From Brachyspira intermedia PWS/A (GTDB lineage Bacteria; Spirochaetota; Brachyspiria; Brachyspirales; Brachyspiraceae), in NCBI RefSeq assembly GCF_000223215.1, contig NC_017243.1, positions 2,728,001 to 2,792,000 on the forward strand: DNA of 64,000 nucleotides. The letters are read 5' to 3'. The translations under genes and the position numbers were made by a program. Every line of letters starts with the position of its first letter. The first letter of the stretch is position 1. This document shows, piece after piece, positions 17,135 through 26,849 of the stretch. Under the pieces are notes generated by a model. It did no database searches and was not told where the DNA came from. It saw only the letters and a list, made by a program, of their open reading frames with translations.

Positions 17135-18100
17135 TTATTTTTTAGGTATACAAAAAAGTATTGTCTCTCCTCCCCAAGGAGAAAATGTTCTTATATAATA
17201 TTCGTAATTTTCTGTTATTTCTTTTATAAATATTGGTACTTTATAAAAATCCTCCATAAAAAGCTCTCCTCCATGATATATGGCAATAGCAAGAGATGGA
17301 CGAAATTTTTTTATTGTATTTACAGCCCCTTCCAATATATGCTTTTCAGCTCCTTCTACATCCATTTTTAAATAATCTATTCTTTTTATATTATTACTTT
17401 CAACAAATTCATCTATTGTAGTAGCATTCATCTTAACAACGGGAGTATTTGGTATCATAGAAACAAAATCAATAGTTTCATTTCTATTAGAAAAAAGAAT
17501 ATTTTCTAAAATAACATTATTTAACTTATATTTTTCTTTCATAATTTTTAATATTTCAAAAGCATTTGCATCAGGCTCAAAAGCATATATTTTTGCATCA
17601 TCATTACATTTTTTTGAAAAGAAATAAGCTGTATCACCTTTCCAAGCACCAACATCAAATACTACGCTATCATTTCTTACCTCAAAAATATCTTTTATAT
17701 CATATTGCTTCATTTTAAATATATGAAATAAAGCAAAAGCACCTATCTCTTTAGGCAAAAATATCCTATTAAAAATTAAAAAAGAAATCATACTCATAAT
17801 CCATTTATAAGTGGATATTATGCCATATTTAAAACTAAATAAAACTTCTTTCTTAAAATTCATATGAACATCTCTATGAAATGAAAGCATGTATCTGTAT
17901 CTTATAACTTTTTTAAAAATTTCTTTTGAAAAAGAATCTTTAAGCATATTATAAAAAATATCAAAGCTATTATTATTTTCTTCATTCATCATAGCTTTTA
18001 TAAAATTATCATTGCTTTCTATTTTTTCTATTTCTTCTTTACTGAAGTTTTTATTTACTATCTTTCTGCATTCTTCTAATATATTATTTATCTCTTTCAT
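17135..18100 (-). CDS. FkbM family methyltransferase
   Basis: SAM-dependent methyltransferase of the FkbM family, 321 residues. After a helical N-terminal part (about 1-130) the Rossmann core starts with VVFDVGAWKGDTAYFF (motif I, about residues 144-159). AKIYAFEPDANAFEIL follows (motif II), then IDYLKMDVEGAEKHILEGA near 240-260, the hallmark Methyltransf_21 block. Acceptor unknown; FkbM relatives often methylate sugars in surface glycans. No glycan genes are adjacent. Confidence 0.88.
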   Translation of the reverse strand: MKEINNILEECRKIVNKNFSKEEIEKIESNDNFIKAMMNEENNNSFDIFYNMLKDSFSKEIFKKVIRYRYMLSFHRDVHMNFKKEVLFSFKYGIISTYKWIMSMISFLIFNRIFLPKEIGAFALFHIFKMKQYDIKDIFEVRNDSVVFDVGAWKGDTAYFFSKKCNDDAKIYAFEPDANAFEILKIMKEKYKLNNVILENILFSNRNETIDFVSMIPNTPVVKMNATTIDEFVESNNIKRIDYLKMDVEGAEKHILEGAVNTIKKFRPSLAIAIYHGGELFMEDFYKVPIFIKEITENYEYYIRTFSPWGGETILFCIPKK

Positions 18101-18102
18101 AT

Positions 18103-18226
18103 TATTGCTAATAAAAATTGTTCGCTAATCAACTCTAGCAAATAAATTTGCTAGACGCTCGCAACTTTTATAATCCCCCCAAAAAAATTTAGCAATTATA
18201 TATAGCACTATTATTACAAAATGAAA
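18103..18226. other. Short spacer with palindrome
   Basis: Contains CTAGCAAATAAATTTGCTAG at 18135-18154, a near-perfect 20-base palindrome downstream of hisA with no T run behind it. It also contains ATTGCTAATAAAAATTGTT, which resembles a stretch at about 35824-35842, also just upstream of a leftward gene. Function unknown. Confidence 0.4.
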
Positions 18227-18949
18227 TTACTGCTTTGCTATTTCTATTATTCTTTTTAAATCCATTCTGCCTTCATATATAGCTTTTCCAACTATAGCAC
18301 CATTAATCTTCATATCTCTTAATTTTATAATTTCTTCTTCAAATGTAACACCGCCTGAAGCTATGATATTACAGGAAATTTTTTCTCTTAACTCTTTATA
18401 AATATCCAAATTAGTACCAGAAAGTTTACCATCTTTTGAAATATCTGTATATATAATAGTATCTATTCCCATGCTATCCAATTTAATACAAAATTCAACA
18501 GAATCTTCTTTTTTTATCTCTTTCCATCCTTTAACAGCTATCATTCTATCTCTTGAATCAATAGATACCGCTATATGCTCTTTATACTTATTAATCATAT
18601 TATTAGTAAAATCAATATTTTCAACAGCGACAGTTCCTAATATTGTTCTTTTAACACCTATATCCAAATACTTCTTGATAGTTTCCTCATTTCTTATACC
18701 GCCGCCTACTTCTACAAATAAATCGCATTTTTTTATTATTTTTTCTATCGTTTTAAAATTAATAGTTTCTCCGTCGCTTGCCCCGTCTAAATCAACAACA
18801 TGCAAATAACTGCTTCCGCTCTCAATAAAAAAATCCAAAACTTCCAAAGGATCTTTAAAGTAAGTTGTTTTATTATCATAATCTCCTTCTACAAGCCGTA
18901 CAACCTCTCCGTTTTTCAAATCTATCGCAGGCAATATATACATTTTCAA
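18227..18949 (-). CDS. hisA: HisA, ProFAR isomerase
   Basis: 1-(5-phosphoribosyl)-5-[(5-phosphoribosylamino)methylideneamino]imidazole-4-carboxamide isomerase, the fourth step of histidine biosynthesis, a (beta/alpha)8 half-barrel enzyme. Both catalytic Asp motifs are visible: LPAIDLKNGEVVRLVEGDY (Asp about residue 9) and IIYTDISKDGKLSGTN (Asp about 130). Phosphate-binding loops GGGIR (about 79-83) and ASGGV (about 194-198) are also present. Length 240 is normal. No other his gene is beside it, so the pathway genes are scattered or incomplete. Confidence 0.94.
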   Translation of the reverse strand: MKMYILPAIDLKNGEVVRLVEGDYDNKTTYFKDPLEVLDFFIESGSSYLHVVDLDGASDGETINFKTIEKIIKKCDLFVEVGGGIRNEETIKKYLDIGVKRTILGTVAVENIDFTNNMINKYKEHIAVSIDSRDRMIAVKGWKEIKKEDSVEFCIKLDSMGIDTIIYTDISKDGKLSGTNLDIYKELREKISCNIIASGGVTFEEEIIKLRDMKINGAIVGKAIYEGRMDLKRIIEIAKQ

Positions 18950-19084
18950 TCCCCTAAAATATTATATTTATAATAGTATTTATTATAGCATATAATTTAT
19001 AAATGTAAAAATTAATAAACTGTATTTTTTTCTCAAAACTCCGATATTTAATTTTAGATTAATTTAAATTCGATGGATTTTATT

Positions 19085-20091
19085 ATGATTAAAGACTTAT
19101 ATATAGAAAATTTTAAATGTTTTAACAAAATTAAAATAGATGATATAAAAAAATAAATTTCTTAGTAGGAAAAAATAATTCTGGAAAAACTACCATACTT
19201 GAAGCCTTAATGCTTATTTTATCAGAATCTCGTATTAATGTAATAGAGAATATAAAAACTATTAGCCGATTCAAAGAAAATAAAACTGAAATAAAAACAT
19301 TATTTTATAATTTTGATTATAACAACAATATAAATTTTAATTATAATAAATATGATAATACAAGCTACAATATAAATATCAGCCCAGTATTAAAAGATAA
19401 TAAAATACCTAAAGATGATAATATAGAATTAAACTATAATACCATAATAAATAATGATGATTCTGCCTCCATAGAAGAAAAAAAATTAAATATTCCAAAC
19501 ATCAATAATACTATATATATGATGAATAAAAAAACTGATAATGTAGGAAATAGAGAAGAAACATATATAACAAGTAATATAGAATATAATACATTAACAG
19601 CATATTTAATAGAAATTTTAAAAAATAAAAATGAACAGCCTATAATAGAAATGCTTTCATTTTTCAATAAAAATATAAAAGCAATAAGTGTACTTAACAA
19701 TGATATTTATATTAATATTGAAGGAATGAATAAATTAGTAATATTGAATTTAATGGGTGAAGGATTAAAAAAATATTTATCTATAATACTTCCAATAGCT
19801 GCAAATAAAAATAATGTGATTTTAGCAGATGATATAGCCAGCTCTTTAGACAATGAAACAGCTAAATATTTATTTAAAAGCATTTTAAATTTAAGCAGAA
19901 ACAATGATATGCAAATGTTTTTCACAATCAATAATTATGAAACATTAAAACTTTTACATGAAACAGTAAACGATAGTGAAGAGTTTAATGATATAAAAGA
20001 ATCAATAAACATTATAAATATAGCGAATACTGAAGAAGAAGGGTTTAAATCTTATAATTATAATATTGATAATGTAAAGGAATTATTATAA
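19085..20091 (+). pseudogene. AAA family ATPase, frameshifted at an A7 tract
   Basis: The ATG at 19085 (an in-frame ATG also lies at 19073) encodes MIKDLYIENFKCFNKIKIDD and stops at TAA 19154, right after A7 at 19147-19153. With one more A the frame continues into INFLVGKNNSGKTTILEAL, a perfect Walker A, and on to 20091, giving about 335 residues. A C-terminal NVILADDIASSLDNETA (Walker B/D-loop like) is followed by a strand FFTINNYET in place of the usual H-loop. It is therefore an AAA_21/OLD-like ATPase split by a one-base difference. The codons around the break, ATA AAA AAA TAA, form a slippery A AAA AAA heptamer. The zero-frame product alone would be only 23 residues. A downstream in-frame ATG at 19210 gives the 293-residue part without Walker A. 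Confidence 0.75.
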
Positions 20092-20330
20092 TTCCAGCCC
20101 ATTTTCATTTATAACTATCATTGATTATTTTTATGCTATTTTATTTTTAACTTTTACTGGTATTATAACGCCAACCCAAGTTATAATCTCATCACCGTGC
20201 GTTGAATAAAATTCTAAATCTAATAAAAACTTGGGTGGGGGCTGTAATTTCTGATTAAGCTATAAGTGCAATAAAAATTATAATTTCAAAATAAAATAAT
20301 AAAGAATAAAGGGCGGGTTATAAATAAAAT
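20090..20330. repeat. Mirrored-box repeat, family B copy 2 (centre deleted)
   Basis: Boxes CCAGCCC 20094-20100, CCAACCC 20171-20177, CGTGCG 20196-20201, GGGTGGG 20233-20239 and GGGCGGG 20311-20317. The right half matches copy 1 closely, including TTAAGCTATAA after the inner box. The left CGCACG box and the 68-base centre are missing. The ATPase reading frame ends inside its left edge. Confidence 0.75.
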
Positions 20331-20397
20331 TTTAAAATATAAAAAATTATTTATGTTATAATGATATATATTAATATTTGTTATATAGGAGCGACCA

Positions 20398-20792
20398 ATG
20401 TCAATATTTGGCTATTTATTTAAAAAGCCTATAGACAAATCTAAATTAGAAAAATCTCGATTAAAAGACTATGATAAAGCTATAAACTTTTATGAAGAAA
20501 CCTTAAAAAATAATAAAGATTTAAAAATAGATCCGTATCATATTAAATCATATAATAAATAATTAAGTATAATATGGGACTTTTTGAAGATGCTATAAAA
20601 GATTATGACAGAGCAATAGAACTTGATAATAATTATTTTGAAGCTTACTGTAATAGAGCAAATGCTAAATATAATTTGGGATTATATAAAGAAGCATTAA
20701 AAGATTATAAAAAAGCTTTGGAATTAGATACTACTAATAATACTGTCATAGAAAATATAAAAAATATTGAAAACAAATACGGTTTGAAATGA
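20398..20792 (+). pseudogene. TPR gene remnant with frameshift
   Basis: A good ribosome binding site (AGGAG) precedes ATG 20398. The first frame gives MSIFGYLFKKPIDKSKLEKS and ends after KSYNK at TAA 20560. The next frame (ATG 20574 to 20792) encodes two clean TPR units, MGLFEDAIKDYDRAIELD and LGLYKEALKDYKKALELD. The junction lacks the residues that normally join TPR helices, so a small deletion plus frame change seems likely. Isolated TPR proteins of this kind are common in Brachyspira. Confidence 0.6.
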
Positions 20793-20915
20793 AATTTAAT
20801 TAACTAACAAAATTTAGTATAAAATGATGTTTTATATATTATATAATTAATTATTTTAGTGTATAAATATACATTTTTTAAAGTATATTTGAACTTATAT
20901 AGAATATATGTTCTT

Positions 20916-21380
20916 TTATGCAGATAAAGAATTTTGGGGTGGTAAAGTTACGATATAAAATGAAATATGATATGCAATATTATTTTTCATTGGAGGATTA
21001 TATACATTCATATTATTTTGCTTAATCAAATTTTTGCCCATTTTCATTTTTTGAATATTAACATTTGAAAAATTAGATGTTATATCAGTTATAACGCAAT
21101 TTTTAATTTCATTATCTGCTTCATTTTTGTTTCCATAAAAAGAAGAAAATTCTTCAACGTATATATTTTTATTAAAAGCGTTTCTATATTTCTTTCTTAA
21201 ATTCAATTCAATATTTTCTATTCTTTTATCAAAAGAATTATCCATTAAATAAATAATAAATAAAGATTTATTATTAAATACTTTTATATCAGATATAATA
21301 TTAAGATTTCTAATCTCATCTATATACTCCTGTATAGCAATGTATTCTTGTTGTATAGTATTAAATATTTTGTAATTCAT
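20916..21380 (-). CDS. Hypothetical protein, third gene of TPR/DUF2971/HEPN-like operon
   Basis: The likely start is the ATG at 21380 (MNYKIFNTIQQEYIAIQEYID), preceded by GAGGAT and overlapping the upstream gene's end by 20 bases. A longer frame to 21434 exists but lacks a binding site. The 154-residue product has helices, then strands KSLFIIYLMDNSFDKRIENI, and ends in a Pro/Ser tail. No known domain recognised; no nucleotidyltransferase GSxxxG motif is visible, so it is not an obvious MNT antitoxin. Its tight overlap with the HEPN-like gene suggests the two proteins work together. Confidence 0.55.
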   Translation of the reverse strand: MNYKIFNTIQQEYIAIQEYIDEIRNLNIISDIKVFNNKSLFIIYLMDNSFDKRIENIELNLRKKYRNAFNKNIYVEEFSSFYGNKNEADNEIKNCVITDITSNFSNVNIQKMKMGKNLIKQNNMNVYNPPMKNNIAYHISFYIVTLPPQNSLSA

Positions 21381-21783
21381 TATACATATCCTCATATATA
21401 GTTTGAGCTTTTTGAAACATTGTATCTGGAACATTTATGCCATTATATTCATATCTATTTCTCATATCAAATAATAAAGTACCATTTTTTTCAAAATCAT
21501 ATGATAAACCTTTTATCTTAGCATTATCATCTAAAGTTTCCCATATACCTAATTTACGTTTATTATTTTTATCAAAATATCCAGTATGGCTTATATATTG
21601 TTTTCCTAATTTTTCTTTAGCTAACAAATAAAGACCATAATACCATCTTCCTATAATGATATGTCTTAATTCATCTTTAGACTGTACATTATTACCATCT
21701 CTTCTATTAAGTATAGAAAAATCATGAAAATTATTATCAAAATAATTAGCAACTGCTATATTAATTTCTCCTCTATCTTTCAT
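21361..21783 (-). CDS. HEPN-like small protein
   Basis: GGAG about 7 bases upstream selects the ATG at 21783 (MKDRGEINIAVANYFDNNF), giving 140 residues. The helical pattern resembles HEPN domains: HIIIGRWYYGLYLLAKEKLG matches the sRaYYAafhaA helix, then an isolated His (ISHTGYFDK), then a late helix LLFDMRNRYEYNG in the place of the R-x4-6-H active-site helix. The catalytic His position appears to be Tyr. If this is right it is an RNA-binding or inactive HEPN protein. It lies between the DUF2971 gene (13 bases away) and an overlapping unknown gene. Confidence 0.5.
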   Translation of the reverse strand: MKDRGEINIAVANYFDNNFHDFSILNRRDGNNVQSKDELRHIIIGRWYYGLYLLAKEKLGKQYISHTGYFDKNNKRKLGIWETLDDNAKIKGLSYDFEKNGTLLFDMRNRYEYNGINVPDTMFQKAQTIYEDMYNELQNI

Positions 21784-21796
21784 AAATATACTCCAT

Positions 21797-22567
21797 TTAC
21801 AAATCATAACTTTCTAGTTCATATAGATTACTTTTTTTACATTTTATTTTTGAAACAGGGATAGTTTTTTTATCTGCTATCTCTTTTATAATTTTTTGGT
21901 CATTTCCTTCTATATCTTTTCCTAAATAAATATGTTTAATATGAATTTTTTTTCTTATTTTAATTTTATAATCACTATTTTCATTATCTTTATATTTAAT
22001 AAAATCATATCCATCAATATTAATAATATTATTAATATTACCTATGTATTTAATTAATCTAAATTCATTTTCATACATCCATTGCACATTTTTAGTTAAA
22101 AATAGATGTAAAGGATATATATTATCGCTTTCTAAACGATGATATTCATCTTCAATATTAAAAAAATTATCCAATTCATTTTTATAATCAAAAGTTAATT
22201 TTGTTGTATACATTAACTTTTCTAATAAAACATCTTTTTCATTAAAAAAATCTGTAATATCATAAGCAATACATATACCCTTATGTTTATTAGCATAATG
22301 TGCCCACATTAATATATTATATGGTTCTGTAGTTAAACAGCATATTTGAAAATTATTAGTTAATTCATAAAGTATATCATCTTTTTCTAATAGTCTCGTA
22401 GGAGGATCTATAGGATCATTAAATGTAGTCGGATTTCTGAATTCAATTTGCTCATTTTCTATAAGTTCTTTGACTTCATCAGTTACATTTTTTGAATACC
22501 ATGGTATATATTGATATAATATATTATCTTTTATATTAATATTATTGGAAATATATGATTCTATATT
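21797..22567 (-). pseudogene. DUF2971 domain, open but without its own start codon
   Basis: The open frame runs from 22567 to the TAA at 21797 and encodes a complete-looking DUF2971 domain. It begins near YQYIPWYSKNVTDEV, followed by IEFRNPTTFNDPIDPP and MWAHYANKHKGICIAYD (first Met at 22309), then the YENEFRLIKYIG block. No ATG, GTG or TTG occurs between the upstream stop and 22309. The frame is instead reached from the preceding TPR gene by one extra A in the A8 tract 22566-22573. It is therefore probably the C-terminal half of a TPR-DUF2971 protein. DUF2971 proteins are often found in defence and accessory loci; biochemical role unknown. Confidence 0.65.
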
Positions 22568-24146
22568 TTTTTTAATATTTTTTCAATAATATCTTTAGAC
22601 TTTAATTTATCTAATAAAGCTTCTTCATACATTCTGTATACAATGATAAAAACATCATAATTTACATTATTTTTTACAAGTTCATCTAATATCTCATATG
22701 CTTTTTCATTTTCATTTAATTTTAGATGAGCATAAGCTAAATAAGCTTTTGATTGTTCTCTATTAGATTTAGATATATAATTAATGCCCTCTTGATAATT
22801 TCCTTTTTCAATTAAACAACGACCTAAATTATGATATATATCATAATGGGTATAATTTTCATTAATTGCTTTCTTAAGAATTGTTATAGCTTCATCATAT
22901 TTTCTAGTTATAGCATATACTATAGATAATGATAATATGATACTTGTAATATCATGTTCATTATTAAGACCTATATTTTCTATATTATCATATAGATATT
23001 TTGATATTTTTATTGCTTCATCATAGTTTTTATTTTTTATATAAGAACTAGCTAAATTTATATATATAGATAGATATAATTGAGGATCATTTCTTATATT
23101 TTTAATATCTCCTATAATATTAACTGCATATTTATATATATTTATAGATAATTTATAATTTCCAAAATATGAGTATAAAATTCCCATTTGATTTAAAACA
23201 ACAATTTTATTTTGTATATTATCTGTATTTGAAATTAATTTAAAAGCATCATTATAATATAACATTGCATTTTCATAACATTGATATACATTACTGCTTA
23301 AATGATATAAATAATAAATATATCCCAAATAAAAATATGACTCTGCTATTTTAAAATTAATTTCAAATTGTTGATAATCTGATAGTAAATTAGTAACACT
23401 ATTTTTTAAGATATATTGAAAATTACTTATTGCAGCATTAAAATTTGTTATACAAATATCAAACATTTTTGAATTCAAATCGAAATTAGTAACAGTTAAA
23501 TTATGCATATTACACTTTAAATTAATATTTGCTATTTGGTAATGACACATTCCTATATTTTTTATAATGTTATAATCTTTATTATCTATCAAATTATAAC
23601 TATCTATTGCTTTATTGTAATATTCAAACATTATTTCTATGTTATCCATATTTCCTGATTTTAAAAACTCATTATAATATGCATTAGCATTTGCAAAATA
23701 ATTATCAGCTGTAAATAACATTAATTCATAATCCTTATTTTTTATATTTTCTAATATATTTAGAATATTTTCATAATTATAAACTGCATTCAGATATTCT
23801 TTTCTATCAAAATAAAAATTAGCTATTTTACCATAACAATTACATTTCAATAATTGTTCTCTAACAATAACATCTTTTAATTCTGATATTAAATCTATAG
23901 TTTTATTGTAATATTTTATTGATTTTTTAATGTATTCTTCATTATTAGTATTATATAAAATTTCTGCTATTAATGTTGTTACTATATAATATTTAGGATA
24001 TTTTTTTCAATTTCGTATAATAAATTTAATACTTTATTATAATCATTTATTTCATATTTATTTAGATCAACTATTATATTTTGAAGTATCATTACCAGAT
24101 TTTCATCTTCTATATTAATTCTTTCTAATTCATCATCTAAAAACAT
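22561..24146 (-). pseudogene. TPR protein, N-terminal part of a split TPR-DUF2971 gene
   Basis: ATG 24146 follows AGGAG and encodes MFLDDELERINIEDEN... up to a TAG around 23983, after an A7 tract at 24001-24007. With one extra A the frame becomes YPKYYIVTTLIAEIL and joins the long open frame that reaches TAG 22561 (internal TTG at 23850). The product is an all-helical array with about ten TPR-like units, such as ISIYINLASSYIKNKNYDEA and YDIYHNLGRCLIEKGNYQEG. A second A8 tract just before the stop leads by the same one-base shift into DUF2971. Intact, the protein would have about 783 residues. No signal peptide, so cytoplasmic. Confidence 0.7.
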
Positions 24147-24221
24147 ATCAACTCCTAACTAATATGTATTATTATATTAATAATATAATAAAAGAAAACT
24201 ATATATAGTTCATTTTTTAAA

Positions 24222-24256
24222 AAAAGAGTACGGACTTTTAATCCATACTCTTTTTT
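24222..24256 (-). terminator. Terminator of leuS
   Basis: AAAAAGAGTACGGA pairs with TCCATACTCTTTTT (one G-T pair) around a short loop, with T runs on both ends. It follows the leftward leuS gene. Confidence 0.8.
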
Positions 24257-24278
24257 ATTATTCTAAATTAATTATATT

Positions 24279-26840
24279 TTATTTTACAACTATATTTACA
24301 AGTTTGCCTTTAACATAAACTACTTTAACAATGTTTTTGCCGTCTGTGAATGCTTTAACTTTTTCACTTGCTAATGCCTGAGTTTTTGCATCATCTTCGC
24401 TTATATTAACATCAGCTTCCACCCTATCTCTTATCTTACCATTAACTTGGAATACAAGCTCAAATGTATCATCTTTACAATACTGTTCATCATGTTCAAC
24501 CCAGCTTTCCTCAAGTATCATTTTACCAAAGTTTAATATCTGATAAAGTTCTTCTGTCATATGAGGAGCTATAGGATTAAGAAGTATTAAATATCCTCTT
24601 ATAACTTCTTTAAACATAGCATAATCATCATTATTAGCTAATTTTATTACAGACATATCATTCAAAAGCTCCATCAAAGCAGCAATTGCAGTATTGAAAT
24701 GGAATCTGTCTTTAATATCTATTGTAACTTTCTTAATAGTTTTATTATATTTTCTGAATAATTTTTGTCCTTCTTTTGAAAGATTATTATAATCAAATGA
24801 TTTGCCGTTTTTGAATGCTTCTTCATCTTTGTATTTAAGGAATAAGTTCCAAATTCTATTTAAGAATCTTGAAGAACCTTTAACTCCTTCATCAGACCAT
24901 TCTTTATCTTTTTCAGGAGGAGCAACAAACATAACGAATATTCTAACAGCATCAGCACCGAAAAGCTCTATAATCTCAGCAGGATCAACACCATTAGCTT
25001 TTGATTTAGACATCTTCTCCATTTTTACTATTATATCTTCTTTTCTAATGCCATCTTTCTCATACTCTTTATTGTTCATTTGTTCCTGAGTATAGAATTT
25101 CTTTAACTCTCTTGATTCATAGCTATTTGCTAAAACCATACCTTGAGTAAGAAGTCTATTGAAAGGCTCATCTCCTTTAACAAGTCCTATATCTCTCATA
25201 AACTTGTACCAGAATCTTGAATATAAAAGGTGCATACAAGCATGTTCAATACCGCCTATATACTGATCAACCCCAAGCCAAGCATTTGCTGTTTCAGGAT
25301 CGAAAGGCATTTGAGTGTTATGAGCATCTGTATATCTAGCATAATACCAAGAACTGCATGTGAATGTATCCATAGTATCAGTTTCTCTTCTAGCCTTGCC
25401 GCCGCATTTAGGACAAGTAGTATTAACAAATGATTCTGATTTTTTAAGAGGGTTATCACCAACTGTAAACTCTATATCCATAGGAAGTGTTATAGGAAGT
25501 TCGCTTTCAGGTACAGGAACAACACCGCATTTCTCACAATGTACAAATGGTAAAGGATTGCCCCAATATCTTTGTCTTGATATAAGCCAATCTCTAAGTT
25601 TATATTGAACTTTTTCTTTTCCGAAACCTTTTTCTGTAGCATACTCTATAGCTCTTTTTATAGCATCTCTTGAAGAAAGTCCATTTAAAATATCTGAATT
25701 AACAACTGTTCCGTCTTCAGTATAAGCCTCAGTCATATTTTCAGCTTTTAAAGAATTGTCAGCATTTTGTATAACAACTTTTACAGGAATATTGTATTTT
25801 TTAGCAAATTCAAAGTCCCTTTGGTCATGAGCAGGTACAGCCATTACAGCACCGCTACCATACTCAGCTAAAACGAAATTAGCAGCATATAAAGGGGCTT
25901 TCTCTCCATTAAATGGATTAACTACATATCTTCCAGTAAATACACCTTCTTTCTCATAATCTGTCTTTTGGTCAATCTTAGCAGACTTTTTAATAAACTC
26001 CTCTACAGCACTTTTTTGTTCAGGAGTACACATATCCAAAAGTCCGTCATAGTTCCAAGCTATAGCCATATAAGTAACACCATAAATAGTGTCCGGACGA
26101 GTTGTAAATATAGGGAACTCTTTACCGTCATCTAAATTGAAATTGATATAAGCACCTACACTTCTTCCTATCCAGTTTTTCTGCATAGCTATAACATTAT
26201 CAGGCCAATAACCTTCTAATAATTTCAAATCTGCATCTAATTGTTCTGCATAATCAGTAACTTTTATATACCATTGTTCAAGTTTCTTTTTAGTAACTTC
26301 TCCATCACATCTCCAGCAAGTACCTTCAGGAGTAACCTGTTCATTTGCAAGTACTGTATTACAATGATCGCACCAGTTAACATCCCCGCCTTTTCTATAT
26401 AAAAGACCTTTCTCATACATTTTTAATATGAACCATTGTCCCCATTTATAATAATCAGGCAAACAAGTAGTAACTTCTCTATCCCAATCATAGGAATATC
26501 CAAGCAAGTTTAACTGCTCTTTCATATTAGCAATATTTTTCAAAGTCCATTCAGCAGGGTGAGTTTTATGTTCTATAGCAGCATTTTCTGCAGGCATACC
26601 GAAAGCGTCCCAGCCCATTGGGTGCAAAATATCATATCCTAACAGTTTATAGTATCTAGCTATAGAGTCAGCTATAGTATAATTAGAAACATGTCCCATA
26701 TGCATTTTTCCAGATGGGTATGGAAACATCTCTAGTACATAGTATTTTTTGTCTGTAGGTTTAGATACTGTTTTGAAAGACTGATTATCTTTCCAGAATT
26801 TCTGCCATTTCTTTTCAATGGTAGTAAAATTATATTCCAT
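24279..26840 (-). CDS. leuS: Leucyl-tRNA synthetase
   Basis: Charges tRNA-Leu in the cytosol; class I synthetase with CP1 editing domain. The HIGH-type motif lies in FPYPSGKMHMGHVSNYT (about residues 38-54), editing-domain TTRPDTIYGVTYMAIA near 245, and the KMSKSKANGVDP loop near 630. The C-terminal anticodon-binding and Leu-specific domains are complete. The start at 26840 (MEYNFTTIEKKWQKFW) is chosen because GGAG lies 8 bases before it; a GTG at 26849 overlaps the binding site. 853 residues, normal for bacteria. Confidence 0.96.
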   Translation of the reverse strand: MEYNFTTIEKKWQKFWKDNQSFKTVSKPTDKKYYVLEMFPYPSGKMHMGHVSNYTIADSIARYYKLLGYDILHPMGWDAFGMPAENAAIEHKTHPAEWTLKNIANMKEQLNLLGYSYDWDREVTTCLPDYYKWGQWFILKMYEKGLLYRKGGDVNWCDHCNTVLANEQVTPEGTCWRCDGEVTKKKLEQWYIKVTDYAEQLDADLKLLEGYWPDNVIAMQKNWIGRSVGAYINFNLDDGKEFPIFTTRPDTIYGVTYMAIAWNYDGLLDMCTPEQKSAVEEFIKKSAKIDQKTDYEKEGVFTGRYVVNPFNGEKAPLYAANFVLAEYGSGAVMAVPAHDQRDFEFAKKYNIPVKVVIQNADNSLKAENMTEAYTEDGTVVNSDILNGLSSRDAIKRAIEYATEKGFGKEKVQYKLRDWLISRQRYWGNPLPFVHCEKCGVVPVPESELPITLPMDIEFTVGDNPLKKSESFVNTTCPKCGGKARRETDTMDTFTCSSWYYARYTDAHNTQMPFDPETANAWLGVDQYIGGIEHACMHLLYSRFWYKFMRDIGLVKGDEPFNRLLTQGMVLANSYESRELKKFYTQEQMNNKEYEKDGIRKEDIIVKMEKMSKSKANGVDPAEIIELFGADAVRIFVMFVAPPEKDKEWSDEGVKGSSRFLNRIWNLFLKYKDEEAFKNGKSFDYNNLSKEGQKLFRKYNKTIKKVTIDIKDRFHFNTAIAALMELLNDMSVIKLANNDDYAMFKEVIRGYLILLNPIAPHMTEELYQILNFGKMILEESWVEHDEQYCKDDTFELVFQVNGKIRDRVEADVNISEDDAKTQALASEKVKAFTDGKNIVKVVYVKGKLVNIVVK

Positions 26841-26849
26841 GATTAACAC

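Noticed and set aside
26838-26849. GTG at 26849 as the leuS start
   Set aside because: It overlaps the GGAG binding site itself; the ATG at 26840 has correct spacing.
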